From Cypionkella sp. (lineage in GTDB: Bacteria > Pseudomonadota > Alphaproteobacteria > Rhodobacterales > Rhodobacteraceae), in contig JALOSF010000021.1 in assembly GCA_025458525.1 (NCBI GenBank), positions 25,751 through 89,750 on the forward strand: a DNA stretch of 64,000 nt, in the 5' to 3' direction. The notes below the pieces were generated by a model that made no database searches, was not told the DNA's origin, and saw nothing but the letters and a program-made list of their open reading frames with translations. This document shows positions 29,799-39,651 of the stretch, one piece after another. Made by a program: the position numbers and the translations under genes. The stretch's first letter is position 1. Each line of letters opens with the position of its first letter.

Positions 29799-30091
29799 TG
29801 CGGTTTGTCGTGCTTGCCCTGCCGATGTTGCTTTTGGCTTGCGGTCCAATCCCACTGGCGCAGGCCGAGCGTCAGTGTTTCGAGCGCGCCCGTCTGGCGC
29901 AGCAACCGCGCGGCGAGATCGGCGTGGGTGTTGCGTCCGATGGTCGGGCGCGGTCCAGTCTCAAGCTGGAGGTCACGTCCGACTATATCATGGGGCGCGA
30001 TCCTTCGGCTGTTTACGATTCTTGCGTGTTACAGAAATCCGGGCAGGCCCCAAGCCGCCCACTGTATTCATTCCCGGAATGGAGGGGATAA
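29795..30091 (+). CDS. Small lipoprotein preceding sdhB
   Basis: A 98-aa protein with signal peptide MMRFVVLALPMLLLAC (lipobox LLAC). The mature part has two further cysteines (ERQCFERARL, YDSCVLQKSG) and the motif TSDYIMGRDPSAVYDSC. It overlaps the upstream lipoprotein gene by 4 bp and ends 3 bp before sdhB, so it is tightly coupled. Function unknown. Confidence 0.8.
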   Translation: MMRFVVLALPMLLLACGPIPLAQAERQCFERARLAQQPRGEIGVGVASDGRARSSLKLEVTSDYIMGRDPSAVYDSCVLQKSGQAPSRPLYSFPEWRG

Positions 30092-30094
30092 TCG

Positions 30095-30871
30095 ATGGTC
30101 CAGTTCACACTTCCCAAAAACAGCACCATCCGCACCGGCAAGACCTGGCCGAAACCGGATGGAAAGAATGTGCGCAAGTTCCAGATCTATCGCTGGAACC
30201 CCGATGACGGGAAGAACCCGCAGGTCGATACCTATTTCGTCGATATGGACAAATGCGGCCCGATGGTTCTGGACGCGCTGATCAAGATCAAGAACGAGAT
30301 CGACCCCACGCTGACCTTCCGCCGGTCCTGCCGCGAGGGGATTTGCGGATCTTGCGCCATGAACATCGACGGGATCAACACGCTGGCCTGCATCTACGGG
30401 CTGGACGAGGTGAAGGGCGATGTGAAGATCTACCCGCTGCCGCATATGCCGGTCATCAAGGATCTGATCCCGGATCTGACGCATTTCTACGCCCAGCACG
30501 CCAGCATCATGCCCTGGCTTGAGACAAAGACCAACCGCCCGGCCAAGGAATGGCGCCAGTCGATCGAGGACCGTGCCAAGCTGGACGGGCTTTATGAATG
30601 CGTGATGTGCGCGTCGTGCAGCACGTCTTGCCCAAGCTATTGGTGGAACGGCGACAAATATCTTGGGCCGGCCGCCTTGCTGCATGCCTATCGCTGGATC
30701 ATCGACAGCCGGGATGAGGCAACCGGCGAGCGGCTTGACGATCTGGAAGACCCGTTCAAGCTCTACCGTTGCCACACGATCATGAACTGCGCCAAGACCT
30801 GCCCCAAGGGGCTGAACCCGGCCAAGGCGATTGCCGAGATCAAGAAGATGATGGTCGAGCGCGTGGTCTGA
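30095..30871 (+). CDS. sdhB: Succinate dehydrogenase iron-sulfur subunit
   Basis: A 258-aa subunit that carries electrons from SdhA to the membrane. The [2Fe-2S] cysteines are in [18 protein letters not shown] and TLACIYG, the [4Fe-4S] ligands in [18 protein letters not shown], and the [3Fe-4S] ligands in [17 protein letters not shown]. All clusters appear intact, in contrast to sdhA. The final Cys near CPKG matches the family. A strong terminator follows, closing the operon. Confidence 0.97.
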   Translation: MVQFTLPKNSTIRTGKTWPKPDGKNVRKFQIYRWNPDDGKNPQVDTYFVDMDKCGPMVLDALIKIKNEIDPTLTFRRSCREGICGSCAMNIDGINTLACIYGLDEVKGDVKIYPLPHMPVIKDLIPDLTHFYAQHASIMPWLETKTNRPAKEWRQSIEDRAKLDGLYECVMCASCSTSCPSYWWNGDKYLGPAALLHAYRWIIDSRDEATGERLDDLEDPFKLYRCHTIMNCAKTCPKGLNPAKAIAEIKKMMVERVV

Positions 30872-30896
30872 CATCGGATTGCGCCGCTTTGCACAA

Positions 30897-30922
30897 GGCC
30901 CCGGGGCGACCCGGGGCCTTTT
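30897..30922 (+). terminator. Intrinsic terminator of sdh operon
   Basis: A perfect GGCCCCGGG-GCGA-CCCGGGGCC stem is followed by TTTT, 25 bp after the sdhB stop. Confidence 0.85.
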
Positions 30923-31019
30923 GCCATGGTGGCTGGTCATCCGGCACGGTTCAGCATAGGTTTCTTCGGCGTTCCCCGTGCCGCGCAGAACCCGGCCGGG
31001 ATCAATAAGGAACGGCCCC

Positions 31020-31427
31020 ATGTCCTTGCTGCAACTTGTCTATGCCTCGCGTCCCTTTGGCTTTGACGGGGCGATGCTGAACGCGATCCTGTTTGACGCC
31101 CGGCGCTGCAACACCCGCGACGGGATCACCGGGGCGCTGATCTGCCGCGACGATCTGTTCCTGCAATTGCTCGAAGGCCCCGAGGCAGCGGTGGAGGCGG
31201 CCTATGGGCGCATCCTGCGTGACGACCGGCATGTCGAGGTGCGCGCGCTGTCGCGGCGTGTGCTGCCCGATGACGGGCGGATGTTCGGCGCCTGGGCGAT
31301 GCGTGACGACCCGGCCGACAGCCTGATCTGGTCGCGCGAAGATGTGGCGGCGGGCGTGCCAGAGGCGGCGGGCGAGGCGGCGGTCCTTGCAATGTTCGAG
31401 CGCCTTGCCGCAACACCGGCAGGCTGA
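31020..31427 (+). CDS. BLUF-domain blue-light sensor
   Basis: A 135-aa single-domain BLUF protein (FAD photoreceptor). The core residues are present: Y8 in LVYASR, N31 in RRCNTRDGITGALI, and Q49 in FLQLLEGPEAAVEAAYG, corresponding to the Tyr/Asn/Gln of AppA-type BLUF domains. A tryptophan-containing stretch MFGAWAMRD occurs in the C-terminal part. There is no output domain, so it must signal through partners. ATG 31020 is chosen over the GTG track start. It overlaps by 1 bp the small protein that follows. Confidence 0.9.
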   Translation: MSLLQLVYASRPFGFDGAMLNAILFDARRCNTRDGITGALICRDDLFLQLLEGPEAAVEAAYGRILRDDRHVEVRALSRRVLPDDGRMFGAWAMRDDPADSLIWSREDVAAGVPEAAGEAAVLAMFERLAATPAG

Positions 31428-31618
31428 TGCCGGTTCTGCTTGCCCTGCTGTTGGTCTGCGTCCTGCTTTACATGTGGTTTGACAGGCGCGGCTCCACCTT
31501 GACGCGCGCCTGCATGTGGCGACAAGAGCGTGCCGCCGCCCAATGGCGCTGCGTCGCGTGCGGCGCGGTGCGGGCGGGTGGCGTTTCGCCCCGCGACTGT
31601 CTGCGCCCGCGCGATTGA
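31427..31618 (+). CDS. Small membrane protein with zinc-ribbon-like cysteines
   Basis: A 63-aa protein with one N-terminal TM helix (MPVLLALLLVCVLLYMWF) followed by a basic Cys-containing tail (WRCVACGAVRAGGVSPRDCL). The C-x-x-C plus a third Cys suggests a metal or redox site. The ATG overlaps the BLUF stop, so it is translationally coupled to the light sensor. I do not know the family. Confidence 0.7.
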   Translation: MPVLLALLLVCVLLYMWFDRRGSTLTRACMWRQERAAAQWRCVACGAVRAGGVSPRDCLRPRD

Positions 31619-31728
31619 AACAGGATCACAGGTCACTTCTGTGCGGTGGCGCAGAGGTCTTGATCGGAAACGGCGTGGTCGCGCGCCGGCGCAGGCATTA
31701 GCTTTGGGTCAATACAAAGGAGGGTCCG

Positions 31729-32703
31729 ATGGGACAACTGGTGGACGGCACCTGGCACGATGTCTGGTATGACACCGCATCGACCGGCGGCGCGTTCGAG
31801 CGCAAGGCGGCTCGGTTTCGCAACTGGGTGACGCGCGATGGCGCGGCGGGCCCGACGGGCCGTGGCGGCTACAAGGCGGAAAGCGGTCGCTACCACCTTT
31901 ATGTCTCCTACGCTTGCCCGTGGGCGCATCGCACGCTGATCTTTCGCGCGCTCAAGGGGCTTGCGGCCCATATCGACATTTCGGTGGTGCATCCCGACAT
32001 GTTGTCGGACGGCTGGACCTTTTCCACCGATTTTCCGGGCGCGACCGGGGATCTTCAGTTTGGCCTGCCGTTCCTGCGCGACCTCTATCTGTGCGACACG
32101 CCCGATATGTCGGGCCGGGTGACGGTGCCGGTCCTGTGGGACAAGGCCACCGGCACGATTGTCAGCAACGAATCTTCCGAAATCATCCGCATGTTCAATG
32201 CGGCCTTTGACGGGGTGACGGGCAACACCGATGACTATTGGCCCGAGGCGTTGCGCCCAGAGATCGAGGCATTCAACAGCCGGATTTATGACAGCGTGAA
32301 CAACGGGGTTTACAAGGCCGGCTTTGCCACAAGCCAGACGGCCTATGATGCGGCCGTCCTGGCGCTGTTTGACAGTCTGGACTGGCTGGAGGCGCATCTG
32401 GCCGACAATCGCTATCTGCTGGGTGCGCGCCTGACCGAAGCCGATTGGCGGCTGTTCCCGACGCTGATCCGCTTTGATCCGGTGTATCATCTGCATTTCA
32501 AATGCAATCGCCGCCGGATCGTCGATTACCCAAACCTCTGGGCCTATACCCGGGAGCTTTATCAATGGCCGGGTGTGGCCGAAACGGTGAAAGTCGATCA
32601 TTTCGTGCGCCATTATCACTATAGCCACGCAACGATTAACCCGCATCGCATCCTTCCGATCAATCCGGTGCTGGACTACACGGCCCCCCACGGGCGCGAT
32701 TGA
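31729..32703 (+). CDS. Glutathionyl-hydroquinone reductase (GST, Ecm4/YqjG type)
   Basis: A 324-aa Xi-class glutathione transferase that reduces glutathionyl-hydroquinones using GSH. The catalytic cysteine is in YACPWAHRTLIFRALKGL (C-P-W-A-H-R), then VPVLWDKATGTIVSNESSEI (cis-Pro and GSH-binding N-E-S-S), and the C-terminal helical domain ends LTEADWRLFPTLIRFDPVYH. Length and motifs match YqjG. AAGGAGG precedes the ATG. It faces the aldo/keto reductase convergently. Confidence 0.93.
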   Translation: MGQLVDGTWHDVWYDTASTGGAFERKAARFRNWVTRDGAAGPTGRGGYKAESGRYHLYVSYACPWAHRTLIFRALKGLAAHIDISVVHPDMLSDGWTFSTDFPGATGDLQFGLPFLRDLYLCDTPDMSGRVTVPVLWDKATGTIVSNESSEIIRMFNAAFDGVTGNTDDYWPEALRPEIEAFNSRIYDSVNNGVYKAGFATSQTAYDAAVLALFDSLDWLEAHLADNRYLLGARLTEADWRLFPTLIRFDPVYHLHFKCNRRRIVDYPNLWAYTRELYQWPGVAETVKVDHFVRHYHYSHATINPHRILPINPVLDYTAPHGRD

Positions 32704-32725
32704 ACCTGGGCGAAACCGCGCCGGT

Positions 32726-33709
32726 TCAGCAGTAGCGCTCGACCGAGGCGGCCATGGCATCGTTATATCGATCACCAAAAGCCCAGCCCACCGGCAAGGC
32801 GGCCTCGATCTGTGCCAACGCCTCGGCCGACAGGCGGATTTCGGTGGCATTGGCCCAAGCCGCCAGATGCGCCGCGCTGCGGGTGCCCGGAATCGGGATC
32901 AGGTGATCGCCGCGGTGCAGGCACCAGGCAAGCGCAAGGGCCGCCGGGTGATGGCCCATCTCGGCCGCGAGCCGGTGATAGGCAAGCAGACGCGGCTTGT
33001 TATGACGCCAGTTTTCGGGCGAAAACCGCGGGATCTGCGCGCGAAACGGGCCAAGATCGTCGGTGTCGGGGTCAAGCATCGGCTGGCCAAAGATGCCACG
33101 CGCCAGCGGAGAGAAGGGCACGAAGGCGACGCCAAGCTCGGCACAGGTCTGGATCAGGCCAAGCTCTGGCTGGCGGCTGGCCAAAGAATATTCGTTCTGC
33201 ACCGCCGTGACGGGATGCACCGCATGGGCACGCCGCAGGGTTCCGGGCCCGATTTCTGACAGGCCATAGCCGCCGATCTTGCCTTCGGCCGTCAACTCGG
33301 CCATCAGCGCGGCCACGTCCTCGATCGGTTGGGCCGGGTCGTGGCGATGCAGATAGAACAGATCGACGTGGTCGCAGCGCAGCCGCCGCAGCGAGCCTTC
33401 AAGTTCGGCGCGCAGATAGGCCGCGTCATTGTTCACCCCGCGCGCGGCGCCCTGAACGATGCCGGCCTTGGTGGCGATCACCGGGCGGTGGCCGCGGCTG
33501 GCGCACCAGGCGCCGATCACCCGTTCCGACTGGCCGCTGCCATAGACATTGGCCACATCCAGAAAGCGGATGCCGTGATCCCATGCGGCATCGAGACAGG
33601 CCAGCGACGTGTTCTCGTCGGTTGCGCCGAACAAGCCGCCGAACGACAGGCAGCCAAGGCCAAGGGACGATACCTGTGGCCCGTGCGTTCCAAGGCGGCG
33701 GTGCTGCAT
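32726..33709 (-). CDS. Aldo/keto reductase
   Basis: A 327-aa TIM-barrel NADPH oxidoreductase. The catalytic tetrad appears as D/Y in FLDVANVYGSGQSE, K in VIATKAGIV, and H in FYLHRHDPAQPIEDV. The C-terminal cofactor region is LIPIPGTRSAAHLAAWANAT. The substrate is unknown; it resembles the AKR11/13-type general stress or pyridoxal-type enzymes. Its start is 10 bp after the deoD stop region on the opposite side, and it may be co-transcribed with deoD upstream on the minus strand. Confidence 0.88.
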   Translation of the reverse strand: MQHRRLGTHGPQVSSLGLGCLSFGGLFGATDENTSLACLDAAWDHGIRFLDVANVYGSGQSERVIGAWCASRGHRPVIATKAGIVQGAARGVNNDAAYLRAELEGSLRRLRCDHVDLFYLHRHDPAQPIEDVAALMAELTAEGKIGGYGLSEIGPGTLRRAHAVHPVTAVQNEYSLASRQPELGLIQTCAELGVAFVPFSPLARGIFGQPMLDPDTDDLGPFRAQIPRFSPENWRHNKPRLLAYHRLAAEMGHHPAALALAWCLHRGDHLIPIPGTRSAAHLAAWANATEIRLSAEALAQIEAALPVGWAFGDRYNDAMAASVERYC

Positions 33710-33719
33710 GGCGGCTCTC

Positions 33720-34415
33720 CTAGCTGAAGGCGGCGGCCAGCGCGACCTCGACCATCGCCGAGAAGCTGGTTTCGCGGTCGGCGGCGGGCAGGGACTCTTG
33801 CGTCAGGATATGGTCCGAAACGGTCAGCACCGAAAGGGCGCGAACCCCATAGCGGGCGGCGACTGTGTAAAGTTCTGCCGTTTCCATCTCGACCGCAAGG
33901 CAGCCATGGCGCCGCAATTGATCGGTCAAATCCTGCCGTTCGTCATAGAACGTGTCCGAGGTGAAGATGCCCCCGACATGGGCCTTTTGCCCGGAGGCCG
34001 CGTAGGCCCGCGACAAAAGGTTGAAATCGGCAATCGGAGCAAAGGAAACCTCGCGGAAGATGGCGGCAGAGGGCGAGCCGATGGTCGAGGCGGATTGCGC
34101 CAGAACCAGATCACGCAGGTTGATATCGGGTTGCAGCGCGCCGCAGGATCCGATGCGGATCAGGGTTTTGGCGCCGTAGTCGCGGATCAGTTCATTGGCA
34201 TAGATCGAGAGCGAGGGCATGCCCATCCCGGTGCCGTGAAACGTGACCGGATGGCCGTGCCATGTGCCGGTATAGGCCAACATGCCGCGCGTTTCACTGA
34301 CCAGTTCGGCGCCGGTCAAAAAGCGTTCGGCGGCCCAGCGGGCGCGATAGGGATCGCCGGGAAGCAGGCAAGTCGGCGCGATCTGGCCTGGTTGTGCGCC
34401 AATGTGAAATGTCAT
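33720..34415 (-). CDS. deoD: Purine-nucleoside phosphorylase
   Basis: A 231-aa hexameric PNP that cleaves purine (deoxy)nucleosides with phosphate. It begins [20 protein letters not shown] (phosphate loop LLPGDPYRA), has [15 protein letters not shown], and the substrate region [20 protein letters not shown] with SVSDHIL-like LTVSDHIL (catalytic Asp). The start at ATG 34415 agrees with family length; the track ORF starts more than 230 codons too far upstream. The aldo/keto reductase gene follows 10 bp downstream. Confidence 0.92.
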   Translation of the reverse strand: MTFHIGAQPGQIAPTCLLPGDPYRARWAAERFLTGAELVSETRGMLAYTGTWHGHPVTFHGTGMGMPSLSIYANELIRDYGAKTLIRIGSCGALQPDINLRDLVLAQSASTIGSPSAAIFREVSFAPIADFNLLSRAYAASGQKAHVGGIFTSDTFYDERQDLTDQLRRHGCLAVEMETAELYTVAARYGVRALSVLTVSDHILTQESLPAADRETSFSAMVEVALAAAFS

Positions 34416-34540
34416 GTCCGGCCCCGTGCAAGTGTTTGCCGGAGTAGTGCGTGCTTCGCGCCGCAAGGACAAGTGCAATTCCGCAGCCCGCCCCATCGGC
34501 CCCTGCGCGCGCCCGGGTGATCCGCAGCGTGATCGGCGGC

Positions 34541-36511
34541 CTATTCGGCGGCAAGGGGCGACTGATCGACCAGCGCCACGATATCCATCATGATGCGGTT
34601 CAGCTCGAAATCCTTGGGCGTATAGACCGCGGCCACCCCCAGCGCGCGCAACTGTGCCGCGTCCGCCTCGGGGATGATGCCGCCCACCACCAGCGGGATG
34701 TGCCCCAGCCCGGCCTCGCGCATCAGCGTCAGGGTTTCGGTGATCAGCGGAATATGGCTGCCCGACAGGATCGACAGGCCGATGACATGGGCCTGCTGAT
34801 CGCTGGCTGCGGTCACGATCTCGGACGGGGTCAGGCGGATGCCTTCGTAATGGATGTCCATGCCGCAATCGCGGGCGCGGGCGGCGATCTGTTCGGCGCC
34901 GTTGGAATGGCCATCCAGCCCCGGCTTGCCCACCAGGAATTTCAGCGGCCGCCCCAGTTTCGACGACACGCTCGCCACCGCCTCGCGGATGGGGTCCAGC
35001 CCTTCGGTGCGGTTGGACGGGTTGCGCGACACGCCCGTGGGTGCGCGGTATTCGCCAAAGGCGCGGCGCACGACGGCGCCCCATTCGCCAGTGGTGACGC
35101 CAGCCCGCGCGCACAGGATCGAGGCCGGCATGACATTGCTGCCATCAGCGCAGGCCTGCGCAAGGGCACCCAGCGCCGCCTTGACCGCGCCCGCATCGCG
35201 CGCGGCGCGCCAGGCGGTCAGGCGGGCGATCTGGTCGGCCTCTGCCTCGGGGTCGGCCAGCATGATGCTACCCTCGCCGGTGGTCAGGGGCGAGGGTTCG
35301 GTGGTGGTGAAGCGGTTGACGCCGACGACGGTGGTTTCCTTCGTTTCGATCCGCGACAGGCGGTCGGCATTGGCCTCGACCAGACGGCCCTTCATGTAGT
35401 CGATGGCCGCCACGGCGCCGCCCATGGCGTCGATCTGCGCCAGTTCCGCCCGCGCGCCGTCCTTCAGCTGTGCCACCTTGCGCTCGATCGCCGGGTTGCC
35501 ATCGAACAGGTCGTCGTATTCCAGAAGGTCGGTCTCATAGGCCAGCACCTGCTGCATCCGCAGTGACCATTGCTGATCCCAGGGGCGCGGCAGGCCCAGC
35601 GCCTCGTTCCAGGCGGGAAGCTGCACGGCGCGGGCGCGGGCGTTTTTCGACAGCGTCACCGCCAGCATCTCGATCAGGATGCGATAGACGTTGTTTTCGG
35701 GCTGCTGTTCGGTCAGGCCGAGCGAGTTCACCTGCACCCCATAGCGGAAGCGGCGGTATTTCGCATCGGTGATGCCATAGCGGGTGGCGGTGATCTCGTC
35801 CCACAGATCGACAAAGGCGCGCATCTTGCACAGCTCGGTCACGAAGCGGATACCGGCATTGACGAAAAACGATATCCGTCCGACCATGTTGGGAAATTCG
35901 GCCGGGGAAACTTTCCCTTTCAGATCATCCAGCACCGCGCAGGCGGTGGCGAGCGCGAAGGCCAGTTCCTGTTCCGGCGTCGCCCCCGCCTCTTGCAGGT
36001 GGTAGGAACAGACGTTCATCGGGTTCCACTTGGGCAGGTGGCGCTGGGTATAGGCCGCGACATCGGTGATCATGCGCAAGCTGGGTTTGGGCGGGCAGAT
36101 ATAGGTGCCGCGGGACAGGTATTCCTTGATCAGGTCGTTCTGCACCGTGCCGTTGAGCTTTGACACATCGGCCCCCTGCTCCTCGGCCACCGCGATGTAA
36201 AGCGCGAGCAGCCACGGCGCGGTGGCGTTGATCGTCATCGAGGTGTTCATCTGTTCAAGCGGGATCTGGTCAAACAGGGCCCGCATGTCGCCCAGATGCG
36301 CGACCGGCACGCCGACCTTGCCCACCTCGCCGCGCGCCAGTTGGTGATCGCTGTCATAGCCGGTCTGGGTCGGCAGATCGAAGGCGACCGAAAGCCCGGT
36401 CTGCCCCTTGGACAGGTTGGTGCGATAAAGCGCGTTGGAGGCCGCGGCAGTAGAATGGCCAGCATAGGTGCGAAAGAGCCAAGGCGCGTCTTTTACGGGG
36501 GATGCGGACAT
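34541..36511 (-). CDS. ecm: Ethylmalonyl-CoA mutase (B12-dependent)
   Basis: A 656-aa adenosylcobalamin mutase that converts (2R)-ethylmalonyl-CoA to methylsuccinyl-CoA in the ethylmalonyl-CoA pathway. The N-terminal barrel has [20 protein letters not shown] (the Ecm-type substrate loop rather than the MCM sequence) and [15 protein letters not shown]. The C-terminal domain carries the base-off/His-on cobalamin motif [11 protein letters not shown] (D-x-H-x-x-G) with [11 protein letters not shown] 36511 gives the expected length; the track start is 57 codons earlier. ccr lies nearby on the opposite strand. Confidence 0.93.
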   Translation of the reverse strand: MSASPVKDAPWLFRTYAGHSTAAASNALYRTNLSKGQTGLSVAFDLPTQTGYDSDHQLARGEVGKVGVPVAHLGDMRALFDQIPLEQMNTSMTINATAPWLLALYIAVAEEQGADVSKLNGTVQNDLIKEYLSRGTYICPPKPSLRMITDVAAYTQRHLPKWNPMNVCSYHLQEAGATPEQELAFALATACAVLDDLKGKVSPAEFPNMVGRISFFVNAGIRFVTELCKMRAFVDLWDEITATRYGITDAKYRRFRYGVQVNSLGLTEQQPENNVYRILIEMLAVTLSKNARARAVQLPAWNEALGLPRPWDQQWSLRMQQVLAYETDLLEYDDLFDGNPAIERKVAQLKDGARAELAQIDAMGGAVAAIDYMKGRLVEANADRLSRIETKETTVVGVNRFTTTEPSPLTTGEGSIMLADPEAEADQIARLTAWRAARDAGAVKAALGALAQACADGSNVMPASILCARAGVTTGEWGAVVRRAFGEYRAPTGVSRNPSNRTEGLDPIREAVASVSSKLGRPLKFLVGKPGLDGHSNGAEQIAARARDCGMDIHYEGIRLTPSEIVTAASDQQAHVIGLSILSGSHIPLITETLTLMREAGLGHIPLVVGGIIPEADAAQLRALGVAAVYTPKDFELNRIMMDIVALVDQSPLAAE

Positions 36512-36720
36512 TTCAGCCTCCAGCCTGCGACTCGCGGTGCGCAAGATTGTTTCATTGATTGCCAGATAGACGTAACAATATGGCGTTGTCAATTCGCTGC
36601 GTTGCGGCATTTGTCGGACCTTGCACAAAGCCCGCCGCCCCTGCGCCACGCGCGCCACCCGGTTGACCGCGAAAAGGTGCAAATGGATTGCGAACGGGTC
36701 GGCTTTGGTTAGGGTGGGGC

Positions 36721-38052
36721 ATGTTTCAAACGGTCGAACTTCCGGTCTGGTTTGTGGTCCTGCTGTTTGCGCTGCCCGGAGTTGCGGCGCTTGACCGCAT
36801 CATCGGGCCGGGCGTGCGCTGGTTCTTTCGCAGGCGGTTGGAACGGGTGCTGGGGCGGGTCAATGCGCGGCTGGAGCGCAAGATCGAGCCGTTCAAACTG
36901 ATGCGGCGGCAGGATATGGTCGTGCGGCTTCTGTATGATCCGGCGGTGCTGGAGGCCGTGGCCGATCATGCCGCGACGACCGGCGTGCCCGGCGAGGTGG
37001 CGCTGGAGGAAGCGCGGGACTACGCGCGCGAGATCGTGCCAGCCTTTTCGGCGCTGTTCTATTTCGGGTTTGCGACCCGGGCGGCAAAGGCGCTGTCAGC
37101 GGTGTTCTTTCGCGTGCGGGTTGGCCTGGTGGCCGAGGAGTTGCGTCGCATCGACCCCAAGGCCACCGTGGTCTTTGTGATGAACCATCGCAGCAACATG
37201 GATTATGTGCTGGTCACATGGTTGGTGTCCGGGCGGGCCGCGATTTCCTATGCGGTCGGCGAATGGGCGCGCGTTTGGCCGCTGAGCCGGCTGATCCGCG
37301 CGATGGGCGCCTATTTCATCCGACGTGGCAGTCACAACCCGCTCTATCGGCGGGTTTTGTCGCGCTATGTGCAGATGGCCACCGCCGAAGGCACGACCCA
37401 GGCGGTCTTCCCCGAGGGCGGGTTGAGCCTTGATGGACGGGTGGGGACGGCCCGCATGGGCATTCTATCCTATATCTGGGCGGGGTTCGATCCGGCGGGG
37501 CGCGACGTGGTGTTCGTGCCGGTGGGTCTTGCCTATGACCGGGTGCTGGAAGACGGGTTGCTGGTCAAGGCGGCCCAAAGCGGCAACCGACGGTTCCGGG
37601 CACCGCTGTTGCGGGTGATGTGGGAGGCGATCCGGGTGGCGCTCAAACGGGCCGGGGGGCGGCGGCATCTGTTCGGCACGGCGGCAGCCGGGTTCGGAGC
37701 GCCGATCTCGCTGCGCGCCCATCACGCGGCGGGTGGCGATCTCGACGCTCTGGCCACTCGGGTGATGGGAGAGGTGGAGCGCGTGGTTCCGGTGCTTGCC
37801 GTGCCGCTTGTCGCGGCCTCGGTGGCGATGAACGTGCCGGTGGCCGATCTGGTCGCGCGGCTGGAGGCGGCGCGCGCGGTCATGAAGCTGCCGCCGCGCG
37901 GTCTTGCACAGGCCGAGGCCGAGGGACGCGCCATGCTGCGGGCGCGCGGTATTCTGGACGACACGGGTGCGGTGCGGCCAGAGATGCAGGATTTGCTGGC
38001 ATTTTACGCGGCCCCTGTGCGGCAAAGGCTGTCAGGATCTGCCATGGACTGA
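36721..38052 (+). CDS. PlsB-like glycerophospholipid acyltransferase
   Basis: A 443-aa protein with an N-terminal TM helix (FVVLLFALPGVAAL). The acyltransferase block is FVMNHRSNMDYVLVTWLV (H-x4-D catalytic), then GAYFIRRGSHNPLYRRVL and AVFPEGGLSLDGR, in the order and spacing of PlsB-type glycerol-3-phosphate acyltransferases. It is about half the length of E. coli PlsB and could instead be a related lysophospholipid acyltransferase. ATG 36721 is preferred to the in-frame start at 36688. It lies between divergent ecm and co-directional ccr. Confidence 0.8.
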   Translation: MFQTVELPVWFVVLLFALPGVAALDRIIGPGVRWFFRRRLERVLGRVNARLERKIEPFKLMRRQDMVVRLLYDPAVLEAVADHAATTGVPGEVALEEARDYAREIVPAFSALFYFGFATRAAKALSAVFFRVRVGLVAEELRRIDPKATVVFVMNHRSNMDYVLVTWLVSGRAAISYAVGEWARVWPLSRLIRAMGAYFIRRGSHNPLYRRVLSRYVQMATAEGTTQAVFPEGGLSLDGRVGTARMGILSYIWAGFDPAGRDVVFVPVGLAYDRVLEDGLLVKAAQSGNRRFRAPLLRVMWEAIRVALKRAGGRRHLFGTAAAGFGAPISLRAHHAAGGDLDALATRVMGEVERVVPVLAVPLVAASVAMNVPVADLVARLEAARAVMKLPPRGLAQAEAEGRAMLRARGILDDTGAVRPEMQDLLAFYAAPVRQRLSGSAMD

Positions 38053-38056
38053 TTTT

Positions 38057-38166
38057 TTCTGCGGCGCGGCAGACATAAAATTACAAAATACAGCATTCTT
38101 CTATTGCATTATTGCGCGCCGATTCATAATCCTTGGGCTATTCCGCGCCGATTCTGCGGCGCGGCA
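38057..38166. repeat. Short repeats in ccr promoter region
   Basis: A 15-bp direct repeat TTCTGCGGCGCGGCA occurs at 38057-38071 and 38152-38166. GCGCCGATTC also occurs twice (in GCGCGCCGATTCATA and CCGCGCCGATTCTGC), and CCGCGCC/GGCGCGG forms an inverted repeat around the second copy. The 110-bp stretch is otherwise AT-rich. It probably holds ccr control sites. Confidence 0.5.
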
Positions 38167-38193
38167 TCGTTTGACCCGAGGATGGAGGCCCAG

Positions 38194-39486
38194 ATGGCTC
38201 TGGACACGCAACTTGCGATCGCTGCCTATGACGCGCCGGTGAAGGACTTGTACGAGATTGGCGAGATGCCGCCCTTGGGGCATGTGCCAAAACAGATGTA
38301 TTCCTGGGCCATTCGGCGCGAGCGGCATGGCGAGCCGGAAGTGGCCATGCAGCAGGAGGTGGTGGACACCTGGACCATCGACAGCAACGAGGTGCTGGTG
38401 ATGGTGATGGCGGCGGGGGTCAATTACAATGGTGTCTGGGCGGCGCTGGGGCAGCCCATCAGCCCGTTTGACAATTGCAAGTCGCCCTATTTCATCGTGG
38501 GGTCCGATGCCGCCGGGATCGTCTGGGCGGTGGGCGACAAGGTGCGCCGTTGGAAGGTGGGCGACGAGGTCGTGATCCACTGCAACCAGGATGACGGCGA
38601 CGACGAGGAGTGCAATGGCGGCGATCCGATGTTCAGCCCGTCGCAGCGTATCTGGGGCTATGAAACGCCGGACGGGTCTTTTGCCCAATTCACCCGGGTG
38701 CAGGCACAGCAGCTGATGCCGCGGCCCAAGCACCTGACGTGGGAGGAGTCTGCCTGCTATACGCTGACGCTGGCCACCGCTTATCGGATGCTGTTCGGGC
38801 ATGAACCGCATGACCTCAAGCCCGGGCAGAACGTGCTGGTCTGGGGGGCGTCGGGGGGCCTTGGCTCTTATGCGATCCAGCTTATCAACACGGCGGGGGC
38901 CAATGCGATTGGCGTGATCAGCGACGAAAGCAAGCGCGACTTCGTGATGTCGATGGGCGCCAAGGGCGTGATCAATCGCAATGATTTCAAGTGCTGGGGC
39001 CAGTTGCCCAAAGTGAACACGCCTGAATATGCCGAATGGCTCAAGGAAGCGCGCAAGTTTGGCAAGGCGATCTGGGACATCACCGGCAAGGGCGTGAACG
39101 TTGACATGGTGTTCGAGCATCCGGGCGAGGCGACCTTTCCGGTCAGCAGCCTGGTGTGCAAGAAGGGCGGCATGGTGGTGATCTGCGCGGGCACCTCGGG
39201 CTTCAACTGCACCTTCGACGTGCGCTATATGTGGATGCATCAAAAGCGCCTTCAGGGCAGCCATTTCGCGCATCTCAAACAGGCCAGTGCCGCCAACAAG
39301 CTGATGGTGGAACGCCGTCTGGACCCGTGCATGTCAGAGGTGTTTCCATGGGCCGACATTCCCAAGGCGCATACCAAGATGCTGCGCAACCAGCACAAGC
39401 CGGGCAATATGGCGGTTCTGGTGCAAGCCCCCGTCAGCGGCCTGCGCACCTTTGACGATACGCTGGAGGCGAGCCAGCGGCGCTAA
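38194..39486 (+). CDS. ccr: Crotonyl-CoA carboxylase/reductase
   Basis: A 430-aa medium-chain dehydrogenase that reductively carboxylates crotonyl-CoA to ethylmalonyl-CoA with NADPH and CO2, the key step of the ethylmalonyl-CoA pathway. It begins MALDTQLAIAAYDAPVKDLY and has the cofactor motif VLVWGASGGLGSYAIQLINT, the CCR-type insertion CNQDDGDDEECNGGDPMFSP, and the C-terminal FPWADIPKAHTKMLRNQHKP. ATG 38194 is chosen for the GGAGG about 5 bp upstream; ATG 38182 is an alternative. Presence of ccr with ecm, mch and mcl2 shows the pathway is complete enough to assimilate acetyl-CoA. Confidence 0.96.
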   Translation: MALDTQLAIAAYDAPVKDLYEIGEMPPLGHVPKQMYSWAIRRERHGEPEVAMQQEVVDTWTIDSNEVLVMVMAAGVNYNGVWAALGQPISPFDNCKSPYFIVGSDAAGIVWAVGDKVRRWKVGDEVVIHCNQDDGDDEECNGGDPMFSPSQRIWGYETPDGSFAQFTRVQAQQLMPRPKHLTWEESACYTLTLATAYRMLFGHEPHDLKPGQNVLVWGASGGLGSYAIQLINTAGANAIGVISDESKRDFVMSMGAKGVINRNDFKCWGQLPKVNTPEYAEWLKEARKFGKAIWDITGKGVNVDMVFEHPGEATFPVSSLVCKKGGMVVICAGTSGFNCTFDVRYMWMHQKRLQGSHFAHLKQASAANKLMVERRLDPCMSEVFPWADIPKAHTKMLRNQHKPGNMAVLVQAPVSGLRTFDDTLEASQRR

Positions 39487-39519
39487 GCGCTTCGGGCGCC
39501 TTGCCGGACTTCGGCAGAT

Positions 39520-39553
39520 TGCCGCCGGAAGTGCAGACTTTCGGCGGCATTTC
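39520..39553 (+). terminator. Probable ccr terminator hairpin
   Basis: TGCCGCCGGAA...TTTCGGCGGCA forms a stem of eight or more pairs, followed by TTTCC. The T-run is short, so termination efficiency is uncertain. Confidence 0.5.
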
Positions 39554-39651
39554 CATGCGGGGTCGATTCCGCTGATGACGCCTGCGCCGCAGAGGCGCAT
39601 ATAGTTTGTCAGGGCAGGCGCTTTGAGTCAGAGGGAATCGGTCGGATTTCT

